Shown in pieces: positions 12,392 to 26,900 of a stretch of DNA of 64,000 bases. Made by a program: the position numbers and the translations under genes. The notes beneath the pieces are model-generated. The model was not told the DNA's origin and searched no databases. It worked only from the letters and a program-made list of their open reading frames with translations. Position 1 is the first letter of the stretch. Each line of letters begins with the position of its first letter. Origin of the DNA: Manduca sexta (lineage: Eukaryota > Arthropoda > Insecta > Lepidoptera > Sphingidae); assembly GCF_014839805.1 (NCBI RefSeq), contig NC_051115.1, positions 2,230,600 through 2,294,599 of the forward strand. The letters run 5' to 3'.

Positions 12392-15300
12392 CTGTGAGAA
12401 AGGATATAAATCCAGATCAGACGTATATTCTATAGACACGATTATAATAATAATATCAGCCCTGTATTATATACTTGCCCACTGCTGAGCACGGGCTTCC
12501 TCTACTACTGAGAGGGATTAGGCCTTAGTCCACCACTCTGTAGTGCGGATTGGTAGACTTCACGCACCTTCGAAATTCCTATAGAGAACTTCTCAGATGT
12601 GCAGGTTTCCTCACGATGTTTTCCTTCACCGTTAAAGCGAATGATAAATTCATAAAGAATACACACATGATTTTAGAAAAGTCAGAGGTGTATGCCCTTG
12701 GGATTTGAACCTGCGGACATTCCTCTCGGCAGTCCGTTCCACACCCAACTAGGCTATCGCCACTTACATATAAACTATTTGTTCAAAATCTGAACTAAAA
12801 TGGCAACCGAAACGTCACTGTTGTAACCTATTTGTTCACTTGAACAACAAATAATTTTACTTATTTGACTAATATTATTTATTCAAATCCAAGTTTACAC
12901 TTAGTCTCATGAGCGTCACTCCGTACACAACCACACGCTGTCAATATTGACCATACTAAAGCCAGTTTGAATAGATTACATTAAGCTAGTAAAGTGTACG
13001 AATTGCAGTACAGTACCACACGCTGTCAATGTTGAAATCATACTAGTCAGGTGTACGGATTGCAGTACAGTTGAGCCGAATACAGTGTATGGAACGCCAG
13101 ATCTAGTACGTAGTACATTTAGGTCGATGGCGGTGGCCCTCTCCGGCGCTCTTTTTGCTTACCTTCTTAATTATTTACTTATTGTACCACATATCCCTGT
13201 ACTGCCGTGTATCTATTACTTTCAGCCATCTGGTCCAGAGAAAATGGCTAAATAAAGATTTATCTTTCTTTCTTTTACGATAGGCATGGGATATCGTGGT
13301 GGAATTCTCAAACGCCCCCAAAATCCACATTTCATGCTGCCCTAGCGATACATATGTCGACTAGCGACCCGCCCAGGCTTCGCACGGGTGCAATGCTGAT
13401 ACTAAATACACTACAGAAAAACTGTGAACGTTGTATATAAAAACATAGCGGCCCGCTCTGACTTCGCTCGGGTATAACATAACAAAATAACACTTTTCTC
13501 CACTATTTAATGGATGTTATTATACATATAAACCTTCCTGTTGAATCACTCTATCTATTAAAAAAAACCGCATCAAAATCCGTTGCGTAGTTTTAAAGAT
13601 TTAAGCATACAAAGTTAGGGACAGAGAAAGCGACTTTGTTTTATACTATGTAGTGATGTGTGGTGTATTTTATTACTCACCCTGTAATAATCGTAAGGCT
13701 GGTGCAGACACCTGGCGGCTGCTTGTAACGCGGCTGGCGGTAACGCTGGTTGAGGACTCAGAACGCGCCAGACTCCTGCCGCGCCACGCCATCTAGCCAA
13801 AGATAAATATTACCGTGAAGCAGAGGTTAAAAAAAAGTCTCATAGACCCCTTTGAAAATTTTGCTCTTTTCAGAACTAGTTTAAGGTATAAACAGTACAA
13901 GATAAACAGAAAAAATACAATAGGGTACCGGCCTCATTTTTTTTTCTTTACTATTATCAAATATTTACGTTGTATAAATTATAACACAGAAGGAATTATT
14001 AAAATCCGGTAAAAATCAACAAGTTATAAGTCTTTGAATTTCTGTGGAAGGGGTCATAAACAAGAAACAGAAAAGAGACGAAATACCCACATGTGACGTC
14101 ATCGGGAATTACGACGCGTGCGAAAAAAAGAGATGAAGCGATATCTCCACATCGCGCCCACTTCTGCACATTACAATATTTTAAATATGAGTTACTGGCT
14201 CATTTTTTAACCAATTTTAATGCAGTTTTCGGAGGAGTGCTTCTTTTTCGTATTATTAACCATTACATATAGAATAATGTACAAAATCAAGCATAGGCCG
14301 GTCCCCTATTGGATTTTTATTTTTGTTTAGAGCAGTTCATTGTCCAGTTACCGTATATCTGATGTAATATTTTATGTGTTGTGGTTGCCTATAAAGGACT
14401 GTTCAAGTATTACGTAACGCAATTTTTGAAGATGTTTGTCTTCCCATGTAACGCGCCGTAACGTTTTCCTGTACGCCCCCGTCCCCCTCCAGATGTCATG
14501 TAACTCTAAAGTTACAATATTCTAATATTCACAATTATTTTACGCGAAATAACGGAGTCATTAAAATACCTTTGTTAATAAAAAAAAAACTATGTTACAT
14601 AACGCTTTGTCCCCTCCCGCGCTTGTTACGCACCGTAACGTTTTACAAGAGCCCCGCTCCCCTGCAATTTGCGTTACGTAACACTTGAACGGCCCCTTAG
14701 GATGAACTGTTTTTTGTTTCGCTGAGAAATTGCATTAGAACTATTGCCCAGCCATCGAGGGAGTTATGTTGGAGTCACCGTGCCTTACAACCCCTATCAA
14801 TATTATCTGCTTGTATTGATAGATGAAGTCATCATTATTATAATATAATAATAATACCAGCCCTGTATTATATACTTGCCCACTGCTACACGGGCCTCCT
14901 CTACTACTGAGAGGGATTAGGCCTTAGTCCACCACGCTGTAGTGTGGATTGGTAGACTTCACACACCTTCGAAATTCTTATAGAGAACTTCTCGGGTATG
15001 CAGGTTTCTTCACGATGTTTTCCTTCGCCGTTAAAGCAGGCGATTCACAAAGAATACACACATATTTTTTTAGAAAAGTCAGAGGTGTGTGCCCTTGGGT
15101 TTTGAACCTGCGGACATTCGTCTCGGCAGTCCGTTCCACAACCAACTAGACTATCGCCGCTTTTTATCATCATTATTGTCTGAAGGTAATTATTTTCCTT
15201 AGTGTAAGCTGCTTTAACGTTAAATTGGCGAATTATGTGTGTACCTATAATTTGGCATACATACTAGACTTTTAGTTTAAGCAATGCTAAATATGTAATT

Positions 15301-18300
15301 TTTTATATGTAAGCTGTGGGTATACCTTTTAATAAATACATAAATATAAAGTCAAGTCAACATTTTAGTACTTTACTATCAAAGCAGATAAATTTTCGTG
15401 GATCCCCGTCAACTCTACCGACCTTTAAAGGATAGCCTAGTTGGGAATGGAACGAACTGACGAGACGAATGACCGCAAGTTCAAAACTCTTTTTCAAAAG
15501 ACTTTTCTAAAGTTATGTGTGTATTTGTGAATTATCGCTTGCTTTAACGGTGAAGGAAATCACACGAACGGAACACACTTTGTGAAAAGTGGAAGCCTTG
15601 GTTGCGCCTCTGCATACCACTTCGGGGATGAATACGTGGTGTTTGTTTGTTTTAGTAAGATATTACCTGCAAGCACTAGCGCAGAGCGTGGTAACCCACA
15701 GCTTCCATTCGCGCCCTCTCTGCGCCTCACTCGAGAGGGCTGAGAACGCGAACCTGTGAAAAAAATAATAAGGTAGTTTGATTTTGTATGTAGTAGAAAA
15801 TAATACGAAAAATAAATACTTCTGTGATATCGGCATCTAAATCGGTTGAGAAATAAAGCTGTTATTCATATTTGAAATGTGTAAAAAAGTGCGCGCCTGA
15901 GGTTATGGCGTCATCTCTTTTCACGCACACAGCGTTATGGTTGGTGATACTCGGTGACGTCACCGTTTACTTTTAGTCTTATTTGACAGTTACCCCTTTC
16001 AACAAAATCAAAGTTTTATAACTTATTTATTATTGCGTGGATTTTGAAAAATATTTCTCCTTGGAGAATATGGCTGACATACATTTTATGTTACAAGTTT
16101 TTTATTTTACATCTACGGCTCCAGTAACTTATTTCAAGTATTATTTACAAGTATGTGGTTTCATTTAGTAACGCAATGTCAAAATGACCCTGTATAAAAT
16201 TCCCCTATAATAGTGTATAAGTAGAGCTGACCTGCAAGCAAGCGGCGATAGCCTAGTTGGGTGTGGAACGGACTGCCGAGACGAATGTTTACAGGTTCAA
16301 ATCTCAAGGGCACACATCTATGACTTTTCTAAAATCATGTGTGTTCTTTGTGAATTTATCGTTCGCTTTAACGGTGAAGGAAAACATCATGAGGAAACCT
16401 GCACATCTGAGAAGATCTCTATAGGAATTTCGAAGGTGTATGAAGTATACCAGCGTGGTGGACTAAGGTCTAATCCCTTCCAGTAGTAGAGGAGGCCCGT
16501 GCTCAGCAGTGGGCAAGTATATAATACAGGGTTGATATTATTATGTTAGCAGCCGACCTGTAGAAGAGCCAGTCGTCGGGCGCGGCGGCGAGCGCGGCGA
16601 GCAGCGCGCGGTGGTCGTGCAGCGGGCGCGGCGCCGCGTACGAGCGCACGAGCGCGCGCCAGCACGCGCGCCACGCCGCCGCGCCCTGCGCGCGCACGCC
16701 CGCCGTGAACGCCGCCTGCGAGCGGGACCACGGCGTTGGTTTTATAGGGCGAAATAATAAATGATTAGCCGTGAATTGTTTGATAACGTTTTATTTTACA
16801 CACCACAATGACATAAGTACGTCCGGACGGCGTAGGGCCGAACCAAAGAGAGGAAGTTGCCAGTCAAAAAATATATTAAGTTATAATAAATCTAACACAC
16901 GGGACTTACACATCATGATATCGACGGTTCAAAGGGGCCGTTCAAGTAGTACGTAACGCAATTTTTGAAGATTTTTAACCTCCCCACCGCCCCATGTAAC
17001 GCGCCGTAACGTTGTCCTATACGCTCCCACCCCCCCTCCAAAAGTTACGTAACTCAAAGTTACAATTTTTTTTTAATGTTCACAATTATTTTACGCAAAA
17101 TATCGGAAAGTCGCTAAAATAAAAAATAAAAATGTTACATAACGCTTTGTACGAGATCCCCCTCCCGCTCCTGTTACGCATCGTAACGTTTTACAAGAAC
17201 AATTGCGTTACGTATTACTTGAACGGCCCCTAATTGACTGCACGAAATTAATAATTTATCTGGAATCTTAAATTGCGAACTATCTTTCGATTGGTCTCTT
17301 ATCGGCGTGGCAATATCTTATCGCCTATCCTTGCATGCCTTCAATGATAGATCGCTGGCAATCCTTTCCCGATGCGTTCCCTCCCGACCATTCCATTTTA
17401 TGCAAAATATTCCATTAAGAGAAAATGTACTTTTTGTATTTCCCATACAAACTATTCGTGTAAATATTTACCCAATTGCTAAAATAAGATTTCGAGTAAT
17501 GAAAAAATATTTTTTGAATTTCAGAACGCCCTCGATTCGTACGTTTTCGTGATATTTGCGATACTACAATTAATATTTATAATATTCATATACTTTATAG
17601 TTCCCGCAACGGAAAAAGCTTTCTGTTGTTTCTTGCTCGCATAATAAAACAGTTCGTTTGTCTGGTATCCGTGTATAATTTCAACATATATCTACCTCTT
17701 GATATATCAGTGGTATGCTCTGATTCTTCTTGTACCACGCGTTGTATAGCTTCAGGGCTTGCTTGGTCACTTGCTCGTTGTTCCATTCCACTCCTGCTGT
17801 CAGCAGAGCGCCGCTTAGCCATCTAGAATAGTTTAATATTTTTTGATGATAAGCAAGAGCGTCGCCTGCCGATGGTCCAGGGGGGGCAAGTTGATATGGA
17901 GAATGAGAAAAGTATGAATTGTAGGTAAAGTCGAGAGCACATGTTCCTCCTTCACTCCCGCTTTAATAATCAAGAACAGAGCGTAATTGAGCGTACGGAA
18001 TATTAGGAATGGAACTGGTGAATTCGTTCGAGTTTAAGAACCTCTAGGGGGGGGGGGGGCAAGTGATGTATTACATATTACAGTAAGTGACCCCATTGTA
18101 TCTGATGGTAAGGAATGGAGTCCAATAGAATGTCGACAGATGATTATCCCTAAGCAACACAAAATAAATTTCGAGAAATATTCCCCCAAATATAATATGA
18201 ATGTGCGGCCTAAACACTCTGCCATGTTCCATAAATGAGTATATAATAATAATATAGTGTGTTTACATTTTAAATAGGTAAATTTTTAACCCCCAAAATT

Positions 18301-20920
18301 TCCCTAATGGCGTTAAAATCCCCCCAAATTTGGGGCATACATTTTGACAACTGCGCGTCGACATTAGATAACTCACAGCTGATCCTCGCTAATTCCACCA
18401 GCCTCCAACTCCTCGTGTGTGTACACGTGGACCACCTTCGGATGGAGAGCGCTCAGGAGTTTGTTCAGATTAGGCCCTGATGATGTCAAGTGCAAGAGTT
18501 CCCTCCACCAGGACAGGTGGTTGAGAACAACGCGCCAAGGTGCCCAATGTTCTTCTGTTGTTAGACGTGCTGAAATATTTATTTATTTGTTTATTTATTT
18601 AGTAGTAGTAGTTAAAATGTTGCTAAAACTAAATAAAAGAAAAACAATATAATAAAATATAAGAGTAACACCTTCTTAAGGCAGTCACAACATGCACTAT
18701 TTGTGATAAAAAAAGGATAATTTGCAAAATTATACACATACACTCTAATCGCAATTAAAAACAAAAGATACATACAAGTACTACTAAGTATTTAAAGAGA
18801 GAAATATAGCAATAGGAAGTTATTAAAATTGAACTATTTTTCGGATTTTATCACGGTTTTTATATTTTAAAGATCTCCTTTGTTCTCTCCTGGTTTAGAA
18901 TATTAGCGATCCCTTGTATGTTTATCTTAGGTGACAGCTTGACATACGTAGGGATGAGTTTGTGGTCACAACATATCATTTGTCACGGCCCGACGCACAC
19001 AATTAAGTGTGATAATGATAATAAATGATAATACCTCATGGTTCTCAATACACGGTCTATGAAGGCTCGCGAACATTTCTCGGCCTTCTTCCCTCTGCAC
19101 ATCCTAAAAAGGTTGCTTTTCCTTCCCCACACTTCCTTCAGATATCCCCTCCCAAATTTCCTCCAGGTCCCTGCAATCGCTAGGTTGATTCCAGTATGCC
19201 ATTCGCAGGTTTCTCCCGATTTTGACTGCGGAGTCTGATACGTAAAAAGACTTACCCGCAGCAGCAATAGCCCGGCTTGCAGGCAGCCGTCCAGCTCTGC
19301 TCAGCACAAACGCGTCATCGAGTAACAGTGCTCGTTCAGCCGGCGCGCCGCTGTCGTACAGCGCGGCAGCACGACGAGCTGATAGCTCTGCCGACTGGAA
19401 TGTACACATATCACACATTTATTCCCGAAGGGGTATGCAGAGGCGCGACTAGGGCACCCACTTTTCGCCAAGTGTGTTCCGTCCCATGATGTGAACAGGC
19501 GAGCCTATCGCTATGTTATACTGCGCAGAAAAACCCAAATAACACTGCTTGACCCGGGATTTGAACCTAGGACCTCAGAGCGCTGCCGTACAACGCGTGC
19601 AGTTTGTATGACCAGATATCGAGCATTGTACAATCTAAAATAAGTCATAATTGCCCACACGACCGTGCAGAGGGTCTACTTCGAAAAACGAACGTCGTTC
19701 GGAAACGAAGAAACGACGAACTTCGAATTTAACTTTACTACCAAATTACTTTGGATCCGTCACCGTTCTGTAGCTTACAGTAGTGGTAGGATCAATTATA
19801 CGTATTTTTTTTTTTTGGAGAAAGCAGTGGAACTTTATCTTCGCAGATGGTTTTAAAAACCGATGGCGGAACTCCATGAGTTCTTACAAATTCCATGTCT
19901 GAAATACTGCGAGGAACGGATCGGATCCGTCGTCGAATCCGTCATCGGATCCGTAACACTTCGTAGTAACAAAACGTGCGATCCCTCATCAGAAACTACG
20001 GATTTCGTTTTTCAAAGTAGACGCTTAGGGATCAGCCTGTGTTTTGAACAGGCCGGCATTGGTCCGACTGATCAACATCTCTCATCAATCAATGCTCTAT
20101 GTGGTCCCTACTCCATTTACCATCACAGTACGGTCACTAATAAAAGAATACGTACTACATACCTCCTCGTTAGTTCTGTCCTGCGGCGCCACTCGGTACA
20201 GCCCTCTCGCTCCAACGTTGTATCTCACCCACTTATGCTTGCCCAAGTCTGGTATCACCACTAAAAAATATAAAAAACTATATTACATAAACTAGAAAAC
20301 TTTCTTGGGTCAGATCATCATTTTTGAATGGCTGTATGAATATATTCAACTCAGTTTCGCTCTTAAGTGCGATGTCAGCTGAGACGTTGTTTAAGACCAG
20401 CATCTTGAGATATTGATATTTAATATACAACAAAATTCAGGTCGTGTTAATAGGTACAACTTAGTTTAGCTCTCAAGTGTGATATCCTTTGAGACTCTGT
20501 TTAAGACCAGCATCTTAAGATACTTGATATTTAATACTCAACAAAATAGCCCTTATTGTTGATAGAACATAATATATCTTAAATAACACGTCCTATTATA
20601 ACTCCATTATCAGGCTGAGTAGATTATATAATGAACTCTATGTTATACATGGTACCATTGACATAATGAACAGCAGGCCGGGCCTGTTTTTAAATAGTAT
20701 TCGAAAATTAAGTAGTTTGTAGGTAGTACAATTTAGTTTCCATACAATTTATGTCCACATAACTCAATTAAGTATAAGCAGATGTTTATTCTTGTTAATT
20801 GTTTATTATATGTTTATAATTAGGGCATAGGTTTAAGGAATACAATCTAGTCTTAATGTAATTTAGTGCTTAAGTATTCTTTATCATGATTGTGTTCTGT
20901 GTTATGCCTTTTGATAAATA

Positions 20921-20952
<32 letters not shown>

Positions 20953-23900
20953 CAGTTTCAATCTCAAGTGTGATATTAGTTGAAACGCTGTGTAAGATCA
21001 GGATTTTAAGATACTTTCTATTTAATACGGAACAAAGTATAAATGTACGAATCCCCCTCGCGCCGCTGTTACGTATCGTAACGTTTTACAAGATCCCTCT
21101 CCACCCAAAATTGTTACGTAATACTTGAACCCCTAAGTCAAAGAACTGTCAACAAACAAGTCAATAGTTTTAATTTATTTCAGTCCGCACTTTAAGTAAT
21201 TAACTAGTATAATGGCGCAATGTACATACATAACATCACGCATTTATCCCCGAAGGGGTGTGCAGAGGCGCAACCAGGGCACCCTCTCGCTAAGTGTGTT
21301 CCGTCCCATGATGTGATAGGGGGCGACCCTATCGCCATATCGGGCACAAATTCCAGACTCCGGGCTGATACTGAGCAGAAAAACCCAAATATCACTTTGC
21401 CCGACCCGGGATTCGAACCCAGGACCTCAGAGCGCTATTGTACCGGACATGCAATACAACTACGCCACCGAGGCAGTATAATCTAGTTTTTATGCTTGTA
21501 TATTTTATAATTAGCTTTAATATTGATTGTAATCTGTTTTGCGTCTTAATTTTAATAAAATAAAAAAAACTGATCACGTACTTTCAGTATCATTCATCCA
21601 GATCAGATTGACGACATTTTCCATCCATCGAGAGACGCGAACCGTTTTCGTCTCATTCACTAGCTCGTACCTGCCAAAGATAAATAGTTATATACTGGAC
21701 ATACCATCGATATATATGTACTACGTACTAGATTTAGCGTTCCGAACATTCACTGTGTTCAACTGAATTGAACTGCAATCCGTTCAAACTGACTTTAGTA
21801 TGGTCAATATTGACAGCGTGTGGTTGTGTAAGGAGTGGCGCTCATAATATAAGAACTCGAATCTTAGTGTAAACCTGGATGTGAATAAAAAATATTAATC
21901 AAATAAGTAAAATTGTTGTTCAAGTGAATAAATAGGTTATAAAAGTGACGTTTTGGTTGCCATTTTAGTTCAGATTTTGAACAAATTGTTTATAGGGACG
22001 TTAATGTCTATAGAATATACGTCAATGGGAAATACCAAATTTGTGCTCTGAAAGTTATAACATAATAATAAGTCGTCTTGGTTGAAATGTAAAATATTTT
22101 TGTTGGTGGTAGGATATATTTTGTATCCGCCCGGATAGCGACCTTGCACAAGGTGTTAAAACCCGCCATAGTGGCACACGTGTGTTGCGTTCCGGGAACA
22201 GGCTGTGTATATCCAGTTCTAACAAGTATAATAAGGTATTTGACAATTCTTTTTATAACTTTTATAAAATATGTACTTCGTATAAATTATAAAACAGAAG
22301 AAATCTGATATAAAATCTACAAGTTGTAAGCCATTGAGATAATATAGTAGGGGTAACTGTCAAAAAACAGAAAAGAGACGAAATACTTGCATGTGACGTC
22401 AGCGGGCTTTACGCTGCGTGCGAAAGAGAGACGGAGCGATATCTGCACTCCACACACCCCTGCACGTATCAATATTTGAAATATGAATTACTGCCTCATT
22501 TCTTATCGAATTTTAAAGCTGTTTTCACAGAAGGATTTCTTTTTGTACTTATTGCTGTTTTATATTAAAAAATGCATAAAATCAAATATAGTCAAATACC
22601 CTATTGTGTTGACTGGGTAATCATCTCTCGTCAGTCGACATTCTATTGGACCACACTTATGATCAGGTGCAGAGGGGTCACTTTGCCGTGCTTTCATAGA
22701 AATACTTGCCTTCCTTTGGGATAAAGGTTTATAACTAGGCTCACCATAATTACGAAGAGCCAAACCGGGACGCAGAAGAGAAAGAGGCTCATTTTCATTT
22801 TGCTGCAGTCGTTATCACTCGTTTTCGCTCGCCTTTGTTTCGTCTTTGGCGCGGGTGGCACGGGCGGCGCGGCGGGGGAACGATTGGTTGGGGTGTCGGT
22901 GCTGTTCAAGTTTGACCGGGAGGCCGGGACAGGGATCTCAAACCGGGACTATCCCGGTCAAACCGGGACGTATGGTAAGCCTATTTATAAGAAACTCACC
23001 AAGTCCCATTCTGAAGGTTTTCGGTGGCATTCTTCCATCCCCTGGTAATGTTCTCCATGTCTTCATCGTAATCGTCTATAGGGCCCACGGAGAAGGTGAC
23101 CGGTATAACCCATTTGGGTGGCGCTGGTTTCGGGGTTTTGGTGGTGGTGCGCCGCGTGGTTGCAGGTGGTACCGGCGTGGTGGTTGCGTTGTAGTCTTCT
23201 TCTATTGGTTCCGTGTAGTTTTCTGAAATTGGTGGTGTTTCAGTATTTCATGACTGCGTCGGTGGCGTAGTTGTGTGGTACTGCAGTTGAGGTCTTGGAT
23301 TCGATCCCTGGATTGAGCAGTGGTATTGGATGCTACTGCTCGGTATTAGCCTGGAATCTGGAACTTGTGTCCGATATGGCGATAGCCTCGCTTCCAATTA
23401 CATCATGGGCAATACACTCGGTGGAAAGTGGGTGCATCATGTGCACCTCTGCCTACCCTTTCGCAAATAAAAGGCCACGCGTCGCCAATTCCATTGATAT
23501 CCGTGGAACATTCTCCAAAGATCCGAATGGTCGGGAACTCTCTTGTAAATTGAGATCCGTTATTTCCACTACATTCTGGAAACATCTAGATCTTTCGAGA
23601 ACGTTCCATTACCTAACATTCCACATTCGGCATACGCTATTATCGGCTAATGCCAGTGGCCTTAAAAATATAAAAATATATCCTATATAATTGGGTAAGA
23701 ATTAATTTGACGCTAATAAATCTTTCAAATTTGAATTAACGGTGAAAGAAAACATCGTGAGGAAACCTGCACATCTGAGAAGTTCTCTATAGGAATTTCG
23801 AAGGTGTGTGAAGTCTACCAATCCGCACTACAGCGTGGTGGACTAAGGCCTAATCCCTCTCAGTAGTAGAGGAGGCCCGTGCTCAGCAATGGGCAAGTAT

Positions 23901-26900
23901 CTAATACAAGGCTGATATTATTATCATTGTGATCTTTAGAAAAAGTAAGTCACACAAAATTATTTAAAATGAAAAGACACTATATTTCATGCTCTTTACC
24001 AGGTTCGTAGAACAATTCGTCAAGGTCAGCCCTCAAGTTCAAGGTCAATAGGTAGTTCACCATCGCCGGCTCGGGCTCCGGCGGGTCTGCAGTCATCACG
24101 AACCTGGAAAGTATCAAAGAGGCCGTTCAAGTTACAGTTTTTGTATATTATCCTAAGTGCCTATAGTTATGTATCGTTACTGTTGTAAACTCTTATCAGC
24201 TCTAGTATGAACCCCTGTGGTTTGATAGATGCTATTTTTGTGTAAAAAATAAAAATAAAAGTATTACGTAACGCAATTTTTGAAGATTGTTCACCCCCCA
24301 TGTAACGCGCCGTAACATTTTCCTGAACACCCCCGCCCCTCTCCAAAAGTTACGTAACTCTAAAGTTATATTTTTTTTCTAATTTTACCCAAAATAAAGG
24401 AAAGTCGCTAAATACCTTTGTTATTGTTTTAAAATAAAAAAACAATGTTACATAACGCTTTGTACGGAACACCCCTCCCGCTTCTGTAACGCATCGTAAC
24501 GTTTTACAAGAGCCCCCTTCCGCCCAAATGCGTTACGTAATACTTGAACGGTCCCAAAGTTGCCAAAGGTCGCTTTCGTAAGCGAGAGACCACCTGTGAT
24601 GGTACCAATAATGTTGACTGTTACCACTAGGGTAGCATGAAATGTGGATTTTGGAGAATTCCACCATGATATCCCTTGCTAATCGTAAAAGGTGCCGGAG
24701 AGGGCCACCACCATCGATATATATGTACTACGTACTAGATCTGGCGTTCCGTACACTCATTGTGTTCGACTCATCTGTACTGTAATCCGTACACCTGACT
24801 GGTATGATCAATTTCAACATTGACAGCGTGTATGAAGTGGCGCTCATAACATAAGTGAATAAAAAATATTAGTCAAATAAGTAAAATTGTTGTTCAAGTG
24901 AATAAATAGGTTATAACAGTGACGTTTTGATCGCTATTTCAGTTCAGATTTTGAACAAATAGTTTATATGGACGTTCGTGTCTATAGAATATACGTCAGG
25001 GCCACCGCAATGTTTTAGTTGGTATGCCGAACGTTGTATATATAGTTAGAGACCCGGCGGTCGCCTGAAGATCATCATCAAATCCAAGAAGCTCAACGTG
25101 TATTAAGACACGGTGACCTCAACATAACCGCTCAATCGTCCACACGAAGACTAGGCAGTAATAATAAGGTAAATAATGATTTCGTATGTTTACGCTAATG
25201 TTAGACATTAAACTTTTCGGATTCTATCGCGGTTTTTTATATTTTATTTTTCTCCCAACGTTTCGAAGACTTTGCAGCCCTCATGAGCCCCCTGTGACCA
25301 TGGCCCGTCCCGTGGCGACAGAATCCGAAAAGTAGTTTAATTTTTATAAGTTACTTTCCCTGCAAAACCAAACAAAAAATCCATTACCGCTCCTGTTTCA
25401 CCATCACGTCTGATCCCACAACAGTGGCGCTTAGGAGTGGGTAGCCGGCCCTCTCGCACCAGCCGTCCCACGCGTGGGCTTGCACCGACCCGTCTTCAGG
25501 GTTATCGCGTTGTAAGGATCGCCAGAGGTCTCTGGAATAGACGGAATATAGGTTATTTGGAAAGTAGTTGCATTTATTGCTTCTCGTCTTTGTGAAAGCA
25601 TGACAGTAAGATACATTGAGTTTCTATGAATTTTATGTTATATTACAGTTTTTTTTAATTGGTTTTCTGCCTCTGCAGTGCTGAGGTCTTGGATTTAATC
25701 TTCATGTCGGACAATGATATAGAGTTCTCCTACTTAGTAATAGCGAGGACTCATGAATTTGTGCCCGATATGACGATAGGCTCGCCCCCTATCATGGGAC
25801 GTAATACGTATTTCGAAGAGTGGGTGCACCAATTGCTCCTCTGCCTACCCTTTTGAGGATAAAGGGTGAGTGTGTGCGTAAAGTTCCTATGGATCGAGAT
25901 GATGAACTTGGATCTTACCTGGCATCAGCGCTGGCGAATCGATGGTCCCTCAGGAGTCTGGCGAGGGCCGCCCTTCCGGCCTCCTCGCCAGCAGCCTCTA
26001 TAGCCATGCTGACAATCGCGGCGCCCTGGAAGAGATTTTTAAAAAAGCTACTTGAAGTGTAGGTGAAAATCTCCCAAAGGGGACTCGAAACAACATAATA
26101 TTATAAATAAATTTTGGCCAATTTTCTAGATACAACATTTCAACTTTCCGTCGATATAACCATAGTGGACTAGGAAATGTGTCGCGTTCTGGGATCAGCC
26201 TGTGTATGTTCCAACAGGCATAATTGTGTCGACTGAGGTGTAATCATCTCTCAGTCGACATTCTATTGGACCCCACTCTTATTATCAGGTCCAGTGGGGT
26301 CAATTTGCCGTGCACCATAAAAGACCATTACACCAATATCTTGTCAGTCGACATTCTATTACACCCCACACCACTACCAGGTGTGATGCACTGCAGTGCC
26401 CGCATGAAAAAAGAAGTTAAAACAGCTTTGCTCTTCCTCACATTGAAGAGAAGGTTACGTGTGCATCTTTATTCTAAAGCAGGGTGCCATGGTAACCTCT
26501 GCTCTATTTGTACTATATAACAAACTAGCTGACCCGACAGACGTTGTCCCGTCTTAACTATGAATTTGCAGCATTCTGTCAATCGCTGAAATTAACTTTT
26601 CTTAAATTTTCTAACGTTCCGCTCAACATCCTTAATTTTTTCTTTCATAAGAACCTTCTGACAATAACAAACACAACCAAAAAAAAAGTTAGTGAAATCG
26701 GTCCAGCCGTTCACGCGTCATGGCGTGACCAAGGGAAATAGGGATTAATTTTTACATATATAGATATGTCGACCATTTGAGACGAATTACCTTATGCAGA
26801 GATAGTTCGTCAGTCGCCGCTTCGATGTCAGCCCTTTCCAACCTTAAAGATGCAACAGCACGCACCGAATTACTTGAATCTAGCCTGAAAGCAAACCAAA

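Noticed and set aside
17595..17822. 75-codon minus frame starting MAKRRS
   Set aside because: It overlaps exon 22 in the wrong frame. The frame reading WLSGALLTAGVEWN joins correctly to exons 21 and 23 and matches the ERAP1_C-type domain.
21400..21480. Possible tRNA gene (box A/box B present)
   Set aside because: The same head recurs in SINE B copies with attached bodies, and the cloverleaf is degenerate; SINE, not tRNA. The same applies to SINE A heads.
22846..23226. 126-codon plus-strand Gly/Arg-rich frame
   Set aside because: Antisense shadow of exon 17 of the M1 homologue.
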